Shown: positions 27,569-37,075, counted from the stretch's first letter. The stretch: DNA of 64,000 nt from Lysinibacillus sphaericus (GCF_001629735.1 NZ_CP015224.1:4340001-4404000); one strand, 5' to 3'. Numbers and translations: made by a program. Notes: a model not told the origin generated them from the sequence alone.

Positions 27569-28066
27569 TTGCAGGGAATTCTTGCAGGTATATTAACGTC
27601 TGTTGATGTTATTGGTCTATATGTATTGCTGCCAAATGTTAGATATCGCTTATTTTTATCACTATGGACGGCTGCACTGCATATGCTTTTTCCTTTGTTG
27701 GGATTTGAATTAGGAAACTATTTAGTTCGTTTTCTATTAGAATGGGGACAATGGATATCGAGTATTTTGTTATTTTGCATGGGCATGCATTTACTATTAT
27801 TCTCTCATCGGGATGAAAAAGTAACAATTTCCCCCGTACTTTTAGCTGTGACTGCAAGCCTAGATACCTTTTCAGTTAGTGTTTCTTTTGGTATGCTAAA
27901 CTTAGAAAAAACCATTTTTATAATGAGTGCAGGCTTGAGTGCCTTGATTTGTGCCTATGGGTCATTAGTCATTGCACGTAGGAGCCAAGTCTTTTTTGGA
28001 AATAAAATTCAAATCATTGCTGGCATTATATTTATAATTATGAGTATCCTAGCTATTCAGCAATAA
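27569..28066 (+). CDS. MntP-like membrane protein (YwlD family), putative manganese efflux
   Basis: 165 residues with six predicted membrane segments. The motif SLDTFSVSVSFG resembles the Asp-containing repeat motif of MntP Mn(II) exporters, and the position between ywlC and ywlE matches ywlD of B. subtilis. The N-terminal repeat motif is shorter (SVDVIGLYVL), so transport activity is inferred from family and place. Start TTG 27569 lies seven bases after AGAAGGAG. Gene order suggests co-transcription with ywlE and the chemoreceptor gene. Confidence 0.75.
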   Translation: MQGILAGILTSVDVIGLYVLLPNVRYRLFLSLWTAALHMLFPLLGFELGNYLVRFLLEWGQWISSILLFCMGMHLLLFSHRDEKVTISPVLLAVTASLDTFSVSVSFGMLNLEKTIFIMSAGLSALICAYGSLVIARRSQVFFGNKIQIIAGIIFIIMSILAIQQ

Positions 28067-28093
28067 TTCAATATAAATCGGAGAGTGATAAGT

Positions 28094-28528
28094 GTGAAAA
28101 TATTATTTGTTTGTACAGGCAATACTTGTCGCAGTCCAATGGCAGAAGTCATATTAAAACATAAACAAATAGACAATTTAGAAGTACGTTCTGCAGGTAT
28201 TTATGCTATGCCTAATGCCCAAATGTCAGCACATGCGCAACAAGTGTTAAATGAAGCTCAAATGTCTCATCAGCATTCTGCAACACAATTATCCATGGTA
28301 GAAATGGAATGGGCAGATTTAGTCCTAACAATGACTACCGCTCACAAAGACACTGTCATCTCAAGCTTCCCAGGCACTGATCATAAAGTATTCACATTAA
28401 AAGAGTATACAAATGAAGGTAGCCTGGAGAATGTAGTAGATCCTTACGGCGGTAACAGAGCAATATACGAAGCAACATTTGCGGAACTACATGAATTGGT
28501 TGATCAATTAATAAAAAAACTACAATAG
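28094..28528 (+). CDS. ywlE: Protein-arginine phosphatase YwlE
   Basis: 144-residue low-molecular-weight phosphatase. The P-loop is CTGNTCR with Cys7 and Arg13; Thr11 in the loop is the residue that makes B. subtilis YwlE specific for phosphoarginine, where tyrosine phosphatases have Ile. The general-acid Asp is in VVDPYGG. It reverses McsB-dependent arginine phosphorylation in the protein quality-control and heat-shock system. I use GTG 28094, ten bases after GGAG (28080-28083); an in-frame GTG at 28085 is too close. Confidence 0.92.
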   Translation: MKILFVCTGNTCRSPMAEVILKHKQIDNLEVRSAGIYAMPNAQMSAHAQQVLNEAQMSHQHSATQLSMVEMEWADLVLTMTTAHKDTVISSFPGTDHKVFTLKEYTNEGSLENVVDPYGGNRAIYEATFAELHELVDQLIKKLQ

Positions 28529-28542
28529 AATTGAGGAGCCCT

Positions 28543-29826
28543 ATGAAAAAACAATTTGGTTTACGACTTAAATTGGTGTTATTTGTGAGCGTGCTAGCAT
28601 TAATTACTTACAGTATCAGTTTTATATTTATTGAATTCTTACAACCGACCTTCTTCCCAAGTATTAATGGAAAAGTATTTCAAGTGGTGACGTATGCATT
28701 AGGAATCACATGGTCAGGTATATTGGCTGCCATCTTTAGCGTGATCTTAATTAAACCTTTACAACAACTTGAGCATTCCGCAACTCTAGTAGCAGAGGGG
28801 AAAATTGGGCAGGATGTTCAGATGCCTAAAACAAACGATGAGATTCGTTCGGTTGCAGAGGCATTTCAACAAATGGTATTAAATTTACGTCAAATGGTGG
28901 AAAGTATTGACCAAAATTTTCAACAGACCAATCAATCGATTATTCAGCTCTCAGATGAAGCGGGAGTCGCTACTCGAAAAGCAGAAGGTATTGCTTCAAC
29001 CGTTAAGCATATTTCGGCAGGAGCTGAAGCATCTGCGACAGCTGTACAAGATACCGCTGAGGCAATTGAGGATGTACGAGCTCTTGCGACAGAAGTAAAT
29101 AGTAGAGCAGAAGCATCGGCATCACAATCTAAAGAGATTTTACATAATTTATCGACAACAACAAATGCAATCGAAACATTAGTTAATAGTATTCAACAAA
29201 TAGCTACTGGTAACAATGAGGCATTAAAAAGCATTCATGCTTTAGAAGAAAATGCTGGCCAAGTAGAGCGCATTATTGGCTTAGTTGGTGATATTGCGGC
29301 ACAAACAAATTTACTAGCTTTAAATGCATCTATTGAAGCGGCTCGTGCTGGAGAACATGGAAAAGGCTTCGCTGTGGTTGCGGAGGAAGTGCGTGGTTTA
29401 GCAGATGAAAGTGCAAAAGCTGTGCAAGGGATTACAGCTCTAATCCAATCTATGCAGCAAAATGTTGAAGTCGTAGTCAAACAAATGAATGAACAGGTAG
29501 CATTTGCAACGAAAGAAGCAGATCGCGTATCTGAAACAACAACAGCTGTAGAAGGTATGTCGTCTAACGTACATGAAATGGCAACAGCGATTGTAGAGAT
29601 ATCTTCACTAATTGAACAGCAGATGCATAATATTGAAACTACTGCTCGTCAATCACAAGAAGTGGCTGCAATTGCAGAGGAAACATCAGCAGGTGCACAA
29701 GAAGTTCGTAGTGCGGCTGAAGAACAAGCCTACGCCATTGAACAAGTAGAGCACCTAGCGCAAAGTTTAAAAAAGCAATCAGAAGCTTTGCATAAAGTGA
29801 TTCAACAATTTGATCGACAGGCTTAG
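28543..29826 (+). CDS. Methyl-accepting chemotaxis protein without an extracellular sensor domain
   Basis: 427 residues: a transmembrane helix near 10-30, a short external loop of about 16 residues, a second helix near 47-72, a HAMP domain to about 125, then a long coiled-coil signalling domain with the conserved tip ([20 protein letters not shown]) that binds CheA and CheW. There is no room for a ligand domain outside, so it probably senses a membrane or cytoplasmic cue, or through a partner. ATG 28543 follows GAGGAG. It comes 14 bases after ywlE, in one operon with it. B. subtilis has no chemoreceptor here. Confidence 0.92.
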   Translation: MKKQFGLRLKLVLFVSVLALITYSISFIFIEFLQPTFFPSINGKVFQVVTYALGITWSGILAAIFSVILIKPLQQLEHSATLVAEGKIGQDVQMPKTNDEIRSVAEAFQQMVLNLRQMVESIDQNFQQTNQSIIQLSDEAGVATRKAEGIASTVKHISAGAEASATAVQDTAEAIEDVRALATEVNSRAEASASQSKEILHNLSTTTNAIETLVNSIQQIATGNNEALKSIHALEENAGQVERIIGLVGDIAAQTNLLALNASIEAARAGEHGKGFAVVAEEVRGLADESAKAVQGITALIQSMQQNVEVVVKQMNEQVAFATKEADRVSETTTAVEGMSSNVHEMATAIVEISSLIEQQMHNIETTARQSQEVAAIAEETSAGAQEVRSAAEEQAYAIEQVEHLAQSLKKQSEALHKVIQQFDRQA

Positions 29827-29834
29827 TCACAAAA

Positions 29835-29887
29835 AGCTGTTTATAAATGCGGTGAAAAATCGGATTTATAGACAGTTTTTTTATTTT
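29835..29887 (+). terminator. Terminator after the chemoreceptor gene
   Basis: CTGTTTATAAAT (29837-29848) pairs with ATTTATAGACAG (29864-29875) with one mismatch, followed by TTTTTTTATTTTT. Confidence 0.82.
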
Positions 29888-30165
29888 TGGAAAAAATAGT
29901 GATACAGTTTGTCCACTGTAAATAAAAAATGAGAAAAACTTTAGTAGATAGAATATTACAACAAAAGACCATTATCCGAATTTATTAACATGATATTCAC
30001 AATATCCACAGAAAAAGAGATATAAAAGTGAATGATTTTTAGCTAAGTAACAATAAATGTTCGTCTTTTAGGAGAAATCAGCATAAAAATACAAGAAAAA
30101 TCGTGTTATTCTTCAGAAAGAAGTGGTACACTAAGGTTGACTATAATTCGAAAAGAGGGAACCCA
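29888..30165 (+). other. Non-coding stretch before rpiB
   Basis: No gene seen. It is A/T-rich. The inverted repeat ACAGTTTGTCCACTGT lies near its start (about 29905-29920). A possible extended -10, TGGTACACT, is at 30124-30132, with only a poor -35. A single DnaA-box-like ATATCCACA lies near 30001. None of these is strong. Confidence 0.4.
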
Positions 30166-30603
30166 GTGAGAATAGCAATTTCTTCTGATCACGGAGGTAA
30201 CAACCTACGTCGTGAGATCATGCAGCTACTAGATGAGCTTCATATTAGCTACGAAGATTTTGGTCCACAATCTGCGGATTCAGTAGACTATCCGGATTAC
30301 GCAAAGCCAGTTTCTGATGGTGTAGCCAACGGAGAATTTGATAAAGGTATTTTAATTTGTGGCACGGGAATTGGTATGTCTATTGCTGCAAATAAGGTGA
30401 AAGGTATTCGTTGTGCATTAGTGCATGATGTATTTAGTGCAAAGGCAACGCGATGCCATAATGACTCTAATATTTTAGCTATGGGTGAACGTGTTATTGG
30501 CCCAGGTCTTGCACGTGAAATTGTCCAAACTTGGCTAGAAACTGAGTTTGAAGGTGGTCGTCATACACGACGCATAGAAAAAATTACGGAACTTGAGCAA
30601 TAA
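30166..30603 (+). CDS. rpiB: Ribose-5-phosphate isomerase B
   Basis: Interconverts ribose 5-phosphate and ribulose 5-phosphate. 145 residues of the RpiB/LacAB family: N-terminal ISSDHGG, the anion-hole motif CGTGIGMSIAANK with a catalytic Cys, and the CHNDSNILAMGER stretch. I use GTG 30166, which follows AAGAGGGA and gives the family N-terminus; the frame extends to an ATG at 30103 that lies in the probable promoter. It heads the group rpiB-ywlG-glyA as in B. subtilis (ywlF-ywlG-glyA). Confidence 0.95.
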   Translation: MRIAISSDHGGNNLRREIMQLLDELHISYEDFGPQSADSVDYPDYAKPVSDGVANGEFDKGILICGTGIGMSIAANKVKGIRCALVHDVFSAKATRCHNDSNILAMGERVIGPGLAREIVQTWLETEFEGGRHTRRIEKITELEQ

Positions 30604-30616
30604 AGGATTGTTATTC

Positions 30617-30650
30617 CATATATGACATTCATCAAGGATGTCATGTATGG
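30617..30650 (+). other. Stem-loop between rpiB and ywlG
   Basis: CCATATATGACAT (30617-30629) pairs with ATGTCATGTATGG (30638-30650) with one mismatch. No T run follows, so it may protect or process the transcript rather than end it. Confidence 0.55.
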
Positions 30651-30688
30651 CATGATTTTAATGGCTATAAATGAAGGAGCTGAGCTTA

Positions 30689-31231
30689 ATGGTTGTAAAA
30701 CAAATACGAACGCATTTGACTCAGTTACTCAGTGAATTTGAAGAGCAGGTAACATTACGACCTCATACAATTTTTGTCGTAGGATGCTCTACATCTGAAG
30801 TGATTGGTCAGAAAATTGGCACAGCAGGTGCATTGGAGATAGGAGAAGCCATTTTCGAGCCGTTACAAGAATTCGCAATGAAACACCAGCTACATTTAGC
30901 GTTTCAAGGCTGTGAGCATATTAATCGTGCTATTACGATGGAGGCATCAACTGCTGAACAATTTGGCTACGATCCAGTGGCGGTAGTCCCAGTACGTACA
31001 GCTGGTGGCTCTATGTCCGCTTATGCCTATACGCGATTTACTAATCCTGTGGTTGTTGAAACCATTCAGGCACATGCAGGTATAGATATTGGACAAACAT
31101 TAATTGGTATGCACTTGAAAGCAGTAGCTGTCCCAGTTCGCACATCAGTGAAAATGGTGGGAGAAGCAGTGGTGACGATTGCAACAACACGCCCAAAGCT
31201 AATTGGCGGGGAACGTGCTGTATATAAATAA
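30689..31231 (+). CDS. ywlG: Conserved UPF0340/TIGR01440 protein YwlG
   Basis: 180 residues, the family length in Bacillus; function not established. It contains the conserved VVGCSTSEVIGQKIG near the N-terminus, FQGCEHINRA, and VPVRTAGGSMSAYAYTRF, giving an alpha/beta protein with two conserved cysteines. I use ATG 30689, nine bases after AAGGAG; an ATG at 30671 precedes that site. It lies 28 bases before glyA, a link kept across many Firmicutes, so a role near one-carbon or glycine metabolism is possible but unproven. Confidence 0.88.
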   Translation: MVVKQIRTHLTQLLSEFEEQVTLRPHTIFVVGCSTSEVIGQKIGTAGALEIGEAIFEPLQEFAMKHQLHLAFQGCEHINRAITMEASTAEQFGYDPVAVVPVRTAGGSMSAYAYTRFTNPVVVETIQAHAGIDIGQTLIGMHLKAVAVPVRTSVKMVGEAVVTIATTRPKLIGGERAVYK

Positions 31232-31259
31232 TAAAGGATACTAGGAGGCTTTTTCTAAC

Positions 31260-32501
31260 ATGGCATATGAAAAATTAGCAGTACAAGACAAAGCAGTATT
31301 AGAAGGAATTCTTGCAGAAAAAAAACGTCAACAAGCAAATATCGAATTGATTGCATCTGAAAATTTTGTATCCGAAGCAGTTATGGAAGCGCAAGGTTCT
31401 GTACTGACAAATAAATACGCAGAAGGTTATCCAGGTAAACGCTACTATGGTGGCTGTGAACATGTAGACGTAGTTGAAGATATTGCACGTGATCGTGTGA
31501 AAGAAATCTTTGGTGCAGAATACGCAAACGTGCAACCACACTCTGGTGCGCAAGCAAATATGGCTGTATACCACACAATTTTAGAACCAGGCGATACGGT
31601 TCTTGGTATGAACCTTTCTCATGGTGGTCACTTAACACATGGATCTCCTGTAAACTTCTCTGGTATTCTTTATAATTTTGTGGAATATGGTGTAACAAAG
31701 GACACACAAGTTATCGATTATGAGGATGTACGTCAAAAAGCATTAGAACATAAGCCGAAACTTATAGTTGCGGGAGCTTCTGCGTACCCACGTGAAATTG
31801 ACTTCTCTAAATTCCGTGAAATCGCAGATGAAGTAGGTGCATACTTCATGGTGGATATGGCACACATAGCTGGTCTTGTAGCTGTCGGTGAGCATCAATC
31901 GCCAGTTCCATATGCAGACTTTGTTACATCGACTACACATAAAACATTACGTGGACCACGTGGCGGATTAATTCTTGCATCGAAAGAATGGGAGCAAAAA
32001 TTAAACAAGTCTGTATTCCCAGGAATTCAAGGTGGGCCATTAATGCATGTCATTGCTGCTAAAGCTGTAGCATTTGGCGAAGTACTGCAACCAGAATTTA
32101 AAGACTATGCAAAACAAATAAAATTGAATGCAAAAGCTTTAGCCGAAGTCCTTATTGCTGAGGGTGTTGAAATTGTATCTGGCGGTACAGATAACCACTT
32201 ATTACTATTAAACGTTAAATCTCTTGGTCTGACAGGTAAAGTAGCAGAACATGCATTAGATGAAGTGGGTATTACAACTAACAAAAACACAATCCCTTAC
32301 GATACGGAGTCTCCATTTGTTACTTCAGGTATTCGTATCGGTACACCAGCTGTTACATCTCGTGGCTTTAAAGAGGAAGATATGAAAGAAGTGGGTGCAA
32401 TTATTGCAGCAGTTCTTAAAAACCCTGAAGATGAAGCAGTTAAAGCGGACGCAAAAGATCGCGTAAAAGCATTAACAGATAAACATCCATTATACGCTTA
32501 A
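31260..32501 (+). CDS. glyA: Serine hydroxymethyltransferase
   Basis: PLP enzyme converting serine and tetrahydrofolate to glycine and 5,10-methylene-THF, the main one-carbon source for purine and thymidylate synthesis. 413 residues; the PLP-binding Lys is Lys228 in [22 protein letters not shown] and [11 protein letters not shown] are substrate and cofactor motifs. TAGGAGG precedes ATG 31260. A strong terminator follows; in B. subtilis upp is next, but here a c-di-GMP enzyme is inserted. Confidence 0.97.
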   Translation: MAYEKLAVQDKAVLEGILAEKKRQQANIELIASENFVSEAVMEAQGSVLTNKYAEGYPGKRYYGGCEHVDVVEDIARDRVKEIFGAEYANVQPHSGAQANMAVYHTILEPGDTVLGMNLSHGGHLTHGSPVNFSGILYNFVEYGVTKDTQVIDYEDVRQKALEHKPKLIVAGASAYPREIDFSKFREIADEVGAYFMVDMAHIAGLVAVGEHQSPVPYADFVTSTTHKTLRGPRGGLILASKEWEQKLNKSVFPGIQGGPLMHVIAAKAVAFGEVLQPEFKDYAKQIKLNAKALAEVLIAEGVEIVSGGTDNHLLLLNVKSLGLTGKVAEHALDEVGITTNKNTIPYDTESPFVTSGIRIGTPAVTSRGFKEEDMKEVGAIIAAVLKNPEDEAVKADAKDRVKALTDKHPLYA

Positions 32502-32510
32502 TATCATTCT

Positions 32511-32560
32511 AAAACTGTGTTTAAAGTGGGAAATTCACTTTAAACACAGTTTTTTATTTT
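32511..32560 (+). terminator. Strong terminator after glyA
   Basis: AAAACTGTGTTTAAAGTG (32511-32528) / CACTTTAAACACAGTTTT (32536-32553) with a GGAAATT loop, followed by TT and an ATTTT run. Confidence 0.92.
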
Positions 32561-32781
32561 GAAAAGTAGGTCGAACAATGAAATACATATTTTTTCTAAT
32601 TAAGAATAATAACACTCTTATTTTTGAATAAATTTACATATAATCGATAGAAAGGGATTATTATAGTTGGCTGAGGTCAGATTGTGTACTAAAAAAGAAG
32701 TTTTTTTTAATAAAAGTGAAAATTTAATTAAATTTTATGTACAATGGAAATGGGATGAAGTGATAGAGAAGGAGGGGTTGG

Positions 32782-34938
32782 ATGGTCACTAAATCGTTAG
32801 ATATAGATAATGATGCCTTATTAAATAGTATTCTCAATTTAGGGGATAATTCTAAGGAAAGCTTCGTAATTTTTGATGCAACAAATCATCATAGTATAGT
32901 AGAGTGTAATGAATCTTTTTGTAGTCTTACAAATGCTTCAAGGTCACAAATCCTAAAAACAAATTATTTTACATGGCTATTAGATGAAAAAAAGACAACC
33001 ATAAAAAAGATTAAAGAAAAAATACATAATGGTATCATGGTACAAGCGAAGCTACATCATAAAGGTATCGATAAACCCCCATTTTGGGCTGAAATTCAAG
33101 CTCTACCATTTCGAAACGATGCAAATGTAACGCAATATGTGCTAGTCCTTATGAAGGACGTTACGTATTATCATACGGAAGATTTCTTAATGCGTTTAGA
33201 AAATGATATGTATAAGGCGATAGAGAGAGATAGCTCTTTTGAGCAAAAGATGCATATTATTTGTCGCGGACTGGATGAGTTTTTTATGCCGAATACTTCC
33301 AGTATGGTACTCATCAAAACGGAGAGCAATTTATTACAGACTTTTATGGATAATGGTAGATCAAAAGATGTACCGAGATGCTGTGAAAATACCGACTTTT
33401 TTACGAAGGTTATGCAATCAGAAACCTCTATTTTTATTGAAAATTTGGATGAGGTGCATATTCCAGATGAGCATAGACAATTTGCTGCTTTTTCACACAA
33501 AGCGTATGGATTATTTATACCTATACGCAATCAACAGCGACAAGTAATAGGGCTTTTTTCAATATATTATCAGCAAGCACATAGTGACCTTGCATATTTC
33601 ACAAATATGTTTCGAAAAGTTAGTGCACTGGTTGCCTTAGCATATACGTATGCAAGAACACAGAGAAAAATATGGGATTTAGCCTATACCGACATTACAA
33701 CAGGTTTACCTAATCGTCATAGCTTTGTGAATTGCCTCGAAAAAGAGGCTGAACGTGGACAAAATGGTTATATTAAAATTGTGAAACCAAGCGAATTTCA
33801 TCAAGTGGTTGAACTGTATGGACGTGAATTTGGTGATGAATTATTAAGGCAGCTCGCCAAACGTCTAGAGCAAGACAAGCCAGGGGATCGCGAATATATT
33901 GCGAGATTTACAAGCTCTAGTCTTATTCTATCCACGATGACCTTTAATGAAAATTTAAATAATTATGAAAGGCGCATCAAGGAGACGATTCGGCAGCCCT
34001 TTATAATAGGAGGAAAGCAAATTTACATCACGTTAAAAACAGGGATTGCTTCCTTTAATGATGCTATAAAAATTAATGATGCAATTCGGTTTGCAGATAA
34101 TGCGCTTTCGTCTGCTACTGATAAACCGGGTACACATACAGAAATTTTTACGACAGAAAAAAATGACGTTCTAGTACAGCAAATGACAGTATTAAATCAT
34201 TTGTCCCAAGCAATCAAAAATAAAGAAATTACAGTCCATTTACAGCCAAAAGTAGATTTACGTAATGGAGAGATTCAAAGTATAGAGGCACTTGCACGAT
34301 GGGTATCCCCGAAGCTGGGCTTTGTGTCTCCAGCCATCTTTATTCCAGTAGCGGAAAGTGCGGGAAAGGTTAGAGAAATTGACGTTCAAGTTTTAGAAAT
34401 TGTGCTATCGTGGCTGGCAGAACGTCAAAAGGTAGGGAAGAAATTAGTGAAAATAGCGGTCAATATTTCACCAGATCATTTCTACTATACGCATTTCGTT
34501 CAAGATACGCTAAAGCTCGTTAGGAAATATGAAATAGATCCAAGTAATATTATATTAGAGGTAACAGAAAATATAGGGTTAGTAGACTTCCAATCTGCCT
34601 TTACAATTATTCAGGAATTAAAAAGCTATGGTTTCAAAACATCCGTGGATGATTTCGGAACAGGATTTTCTTCATTGAGCTATCTGCAACAATTACCATT
34701 CACAGAATTAAAAATTGACAGAAGCTTTATTAATGCCTTAGAGGACCCTGCAACGCTTGCTATTGTACGCTCAATTATTCAATTGGCATTAAACTTAGGA
34801 ATGATCTCTGTTGCAGAGGGAATAGAAACAGAAGAACAGGTTGAAATACTCCGTGCTTTAGGTTGTACAGTCGGACAGGGGTATTTCTATTTTAAGCCAA
34901 TGGCAATAGAACAATTAGATACAATTCTGGATCAATAA
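32782..34938 (+). CDS. PAS-GAF-GGDEF(degenerate)-EAL c-di-GMP phosphodiesterase
   Basis: 718-residue soluble signalling protein. Domains by position: PAS (about 20-135), GAF (about 150-300), GGDEF-like (about 305-465) and EAL (about 475-715). The GGDEF catalytic motif is replaced by FTSSS, so no cyclase activity is expected. The EAL domain looks intact: Gln in LQPKVDL, EAL at 502-504, the N of NIS, the E of EVTEN, DDFGTGFSSL, LKIDRSF and the E of AEGIETEEQ. It should hydrolyse c-di-GMP under control of its sensor domains. GAAGGAGGGG precedes ATG 32782. It stands alone between two terminators, between glyA and upp. Confidence 0.93.
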   Translation: MVTKSLDIDNDALLNSILNLGDNSKESFVIFDATNHHSIVECNESFCSLTNASRSQILKTNYFTWLLDEKKTTIKKIKEKIHNGIMVQAKLHHKGIDKPPFWAEIQALPFRNDANVTQYVLVLMKDVTYYHTEDFLMRLENDMYKAIERDSSFEQKMHIICRGLDEFFMPNTSSMVLIKTESNLLQTFMDNGRSKDVPRCCENTDFFTKVMQSETSIFIENLDEVHIPDEHRQFAAFSHKAYGLFIPIRNQQRQVIGLFSIYYQQAHSDLAYFTNMFRKVSALVALAYTYARTQRKIWDLAYTDITTGLPNRHSFVNCLEKEAERGQNGYIKIVKPSEFHQVVELYGREFGDELLRQLAKRLEQDKPGDREYIARFTSSSLILSTMTFNENLNNYERRIKETIRQPFIIGGKQIYITLKTGIASFNDAIKINDAIRFADNALSSATDKPGTHTEIFTTEKNDVLVQQMTVLNHLSQAIKNKEITVHLQPKVDLRNGEIQSIEALARWVSPKLGFVSPAIFIPVAESAGKVREIDVQVLEIVLSWLAERQKVGKKLVKIAVNISPDHFYYTHFVQDTLKLVRKYEIDPSNIILEVTENIGLVDFQSAFTIIQELKSYGFKTSVDDFGTGFSSLSYLQQLPFTELKIDRSFINALEDPATLAIVRSIIQLALNLGMISVAEGIETEEQVEILRALGCTVGQGYFYFKPMAIEQLDTILDQ

Positions 34939-34964
34939 CTTACTTTGGTCAAAGAAAATTTAAT

Positions 34965-35009
34965 AAAAGGAGTCACCTTAAATTTATTTTTGAGGCGATT
35001 CCTTTTTTC
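34965..35009 (+). terminator. Terminator after the phosphodiesterase gene
   Basis: AAAGGAGTC-A-CCT (34966-34978) pairs with AGG-C-GATTCCTTT (34993-35004) with one G-U pair, followed by T residues. Its right arm overlaps the upp promoter region. Confidence 0.75.
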
Positions 35010-35018
35010 TGTTATACT
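34990..35018 (+). promoter_or_regulatory. Promoter of upp
   Basis: TTGAGG (34990-34995), 17 bases, TATACT (35013-35018). It overlaps the 3' arm of the preceding terminator. Confidence 0.65.
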
Positions 35019-35062
35019 AGTTGAGATAAAAATGAAATCCGAACGGTTAGGAGAGAATCCCT

Positions 35063-35692
35063 TTGAGCAAAGTCTATGTATTTGATCATCCACTAATCCA
35101 ACACAAATTAACTTATATTCGCGACAAGAATACAGGTACAAAAGAATTTCGTGAGCTAGTAGACGAAGTAGCAACACTTATGGCATTTGAAATTACACGT
35201 GATATGCCGGTGGAAGAAATTGAAATTGAAACACCTGTAACGATTGCTAAAACAAAAGTACTTTCTGGTAAAAAGCTTGCAATTGTACCGATTCTACGTG
35301 CAGGAATTGGTATGGTAGATGGTGTACTAAAGCTTATCCCAGCCGCAAAAGTTGGACATATTGGTCTTTATCGTGACCCTGAAACATTAAAACCAGTTGA
35401 ATATTACGCAAAGCTTCCAGCAGATGTGGAAGAACGTGATTTTATTATCGTAGATCCAATGTTAGCAACTGGTGGTTCAGCAGTGGAAGCTATTCACTCA
35501 TTGAAAAAACGTGGAGCTAAAAACATTAAATTCATGTGCTTAATCGCTGCACCAGAGGGTGTCAAAGCTATTCAAGAAGAGCATTCAGACGTAGATATTT
35601 ATATTGCTGCTTTGGATGAAAAACTAAACGATCATGGTTATATTGTACCAGGTCTAGGTGATGCCGGAGACCGCCTATTCGGCACGAAGTAA
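35063..35692 (+). CDS. upp: Uracil phosphoribosyltransferase
   Basis: Salvage enzyme making UMP from uracil and PRPP. 209 residues; the PRPP-binding loop is [11 protein letters not shown] and the uracil-binding C-terminus [12 protein letters not shown] is intact. The start is TTG 35063 after TTAGGAGAG. Gene order glyA-upp-mnaA-atp is as in B. subtilis apart from the inserted phosphodiesterase. A PurBox-like sequence at 35035-35047 lies in its leader. It is followed by a stem-loop without a T run. Confidence 0.96.
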   Translation: MSKVYVFDHPLIQHKLTYIRDKNTGTKEFRELVDEVATLMAFEITRDMPVEEIEIETPVTIAKTKVLSGKKLAIVPILRAGIGMVDGVLKLIPAAKVGHIGLYRDPETLKPVEYYAKLPADVEERDFIIVDPMLATGGSAVEAIHSLKKRGAKNIKFMCLIAAPEGVKAIQEEHSDVDIYIAALDEKLNDHGYIVPGLGDAGDRLFGTK

Positions 35693-35737
35693 AAATGGTG
35701 TTATGAAATTTCCTCATTTAGGAAACTAATAATTTGT

Positions 35738-35768
35738 GAAAGCGTCCTTCAAATTTGAAGGGCGTTTC
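35738..35768 (+). terminator. Stem-loop after upp (weak terminator)
   Basis: GAAAGCGTCCTTCAAA / TTTGAAGGGCGTTTC with G-U pairs, stable, but not followed by a T run, so termination may be partial. Confidence 0.5.
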
Positions 35769-35818
35769 ATAGTATGTTTAGGTAAGTACTCCTCATGTTG
35801 GACTTCAACTGGTGTGGT

Positions 35819-35846
35819 GTCCTTTTCATACAATAACAAAAAGGAC
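35819..35846 (+). promoter_or_regulatory. Hairpin covering the only ribosome-binding-site-like sequence before mnaA
   Basis: GTCCTTTT (35819-35826) / AAAAGGAC (35839-35846), a perfect 8-bp stem with a 12-base loop. The right arm contains AAGGA. That site is 16-18 bases before the ATG at 35863, farther than usual, so its role in starting mnaA is uncertain. Confidence 0.5.
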
Positions 35847-35862
35847 GGTGCAGATCGTTTTG

Positions 35863-36981
35863 ATGAAAAAATGGAAAGTAATGACGATTTTTGGTACAAG
35901 ACCAGAAGCAATTAAAATGGCTCCTCTTGTTTTAGAGTTACAAAAGTATCCTGAGCAAATAGAATCTATTGTCACAGTAACGGCACAACATCGCCAAATG
36001 CTAGATCAAGTACTAGAGACATTTGAAATAACACCAAACTATGATTTAAATATAATGAAAGATCGTCAAACATTAATTGATGTGACGACAAACGCATTAC
36101 AAGGTTTGGATCAAGTAATGAAAGAAGCTCAGCCAGATATCGTATTGGTACACGGTGATACAGCGACGACTTTTATTGCAAGCTTGGCGGCGTTTTATAA
36201 CCAAATCGCAATTGGACATGTGGAAGCAGGACTGCGAACTTGGAACAAGTATTCACCATACCCAGAAGAAATGAATCGTCAGTTAACAGGTGTAATGGCT
36301 GATTTACATTTTGCGCCAACCGAAGTATCTAAAAAGAATCTTATCGATGAAAATAAGAATGCTGATACCATTTTTGTTACAGGTAATACAGCGATTGATG
36401 CATTGGCAACAACTGTTAGTGAACATTACACGCATCCCGTATTAGATAAAATTGGCAAAGATCGCATGATTTTATTAACAGCACATCGACGCGAAAATCT
36501 GGGTGAGCCAATGCGTCATATGTTCAAAGCAATTACAAGAATTTTAGCTGAGCATGATGATGTTCAAGTAGTATATCCGGTGCATATGAATCCTGCAGTA
36601 AGAGAAATCGCGAATGAAATTTTAGGTGACAATGAACGAGTACATTTAATAGAGCCACTTGAAGTATTTGATTTCCATAACTTTGCAGCGAATTCTTACA
36701 TGATTTTAACAGACTCAGGTGGCGTCCAAGAAGAGGCACCATCATTAGGGAAGCCAGTACTTGTCCTTAGAGACACAACAGAGCGCCCAGAAGGAATTGC
36801 AGCTGGAACGCTAAAGCTAGCAGGAACTGAAGAAGATACTATTTACACTTTAGCTAAAGAATTGTTAACGGATAAAAAGGCTTATGAGGCGATGGCACAT
36901 GCATCAAATCCATATGGTGATGGACATGCATCTAAACGAATTGTAGAGGCATTGCTAGTTTTTTTACAAAAAACTAAATAA
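35863..36981 (+). CDS. mnaA: UDP-N-acetylglucosamine 2-epimerase (non-hydrolysing)
   Basis: Interconverts UDP-GlcNAc and UDP-ManNAc; UDP-ManNAc feeds the linkage unit of wall teichoic acids and similar secondary cell-wall polymers. 372 residues of the GT-B fold with FGTRPEAIKMAP at the N-terminus, HGDT, GHVEAGLRT, HRRENLG and LTDSGGVQEEAP. I use ATG 35863, which gives the family N-terminus (MKKWKVMTIFGTRPE); no good ribosome binding site lies at the normal distance. It matches csaB at the right edge as part of wall-polymer synthesis. A terminator follows before the atp operon. Confidence 0.95.
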   Translation: MKKWKVMTIFGTRPEAIKMAPLVLELQKYPEQIESIVTVTAQHRQMLDQVLETFEITPNYDLNIMKDRQTLIDVTTNALQGLDQVMKEAQPDIVLVHGDTATTFIASLAAFYNQIAIGHVEAGLRTWNKYSPYPEEMNRQLTGVMADLHFAPTEVSKKNLIDENKNADTIFVTGNTAIDALATTVSEHYTHPVLDKIGKDRMILLTAHRRENLGEPMRHMFKAITRILAEHDDVQVVYPVHMNPAVREIANEILGDNERVHLIEPLEVFDFHNFAANSYMILTDSGGVQEEAPSLGKPVLVLRDTTERPEGIAAGTLKLAGTEEDTIYTLAKELLTDKKAYEAMAHASNPYGDGHASKRIVEALLVFLQKTK

Positions 36982-37034
36982 TGTACTATATTTAATTCGA
37001 AAAAATAAGTCTAATGTACCTATTGAGTTGGGTA

Positions 37035-37075
37035 AGCTAATTTATGAGCATAATTATGTCGTAAATTAGCTTTTT
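37035..37075 (+). terminator. Terminator after mnaA
   Basis: AGCTAATTTA (37035-37044) / TAAATTAGCT (37062-37071), perfect 10-bp stem, 17-base loop, followed by TTTT. Confidence 0.78.

Noticed and set aside
29971-29985. PurBox-like ATCCGAATTT before rpiB
   Set aside because: Only about 10 of 13 positions match, there is no inverted partner, and it is nearly 200 bases from the start codon.
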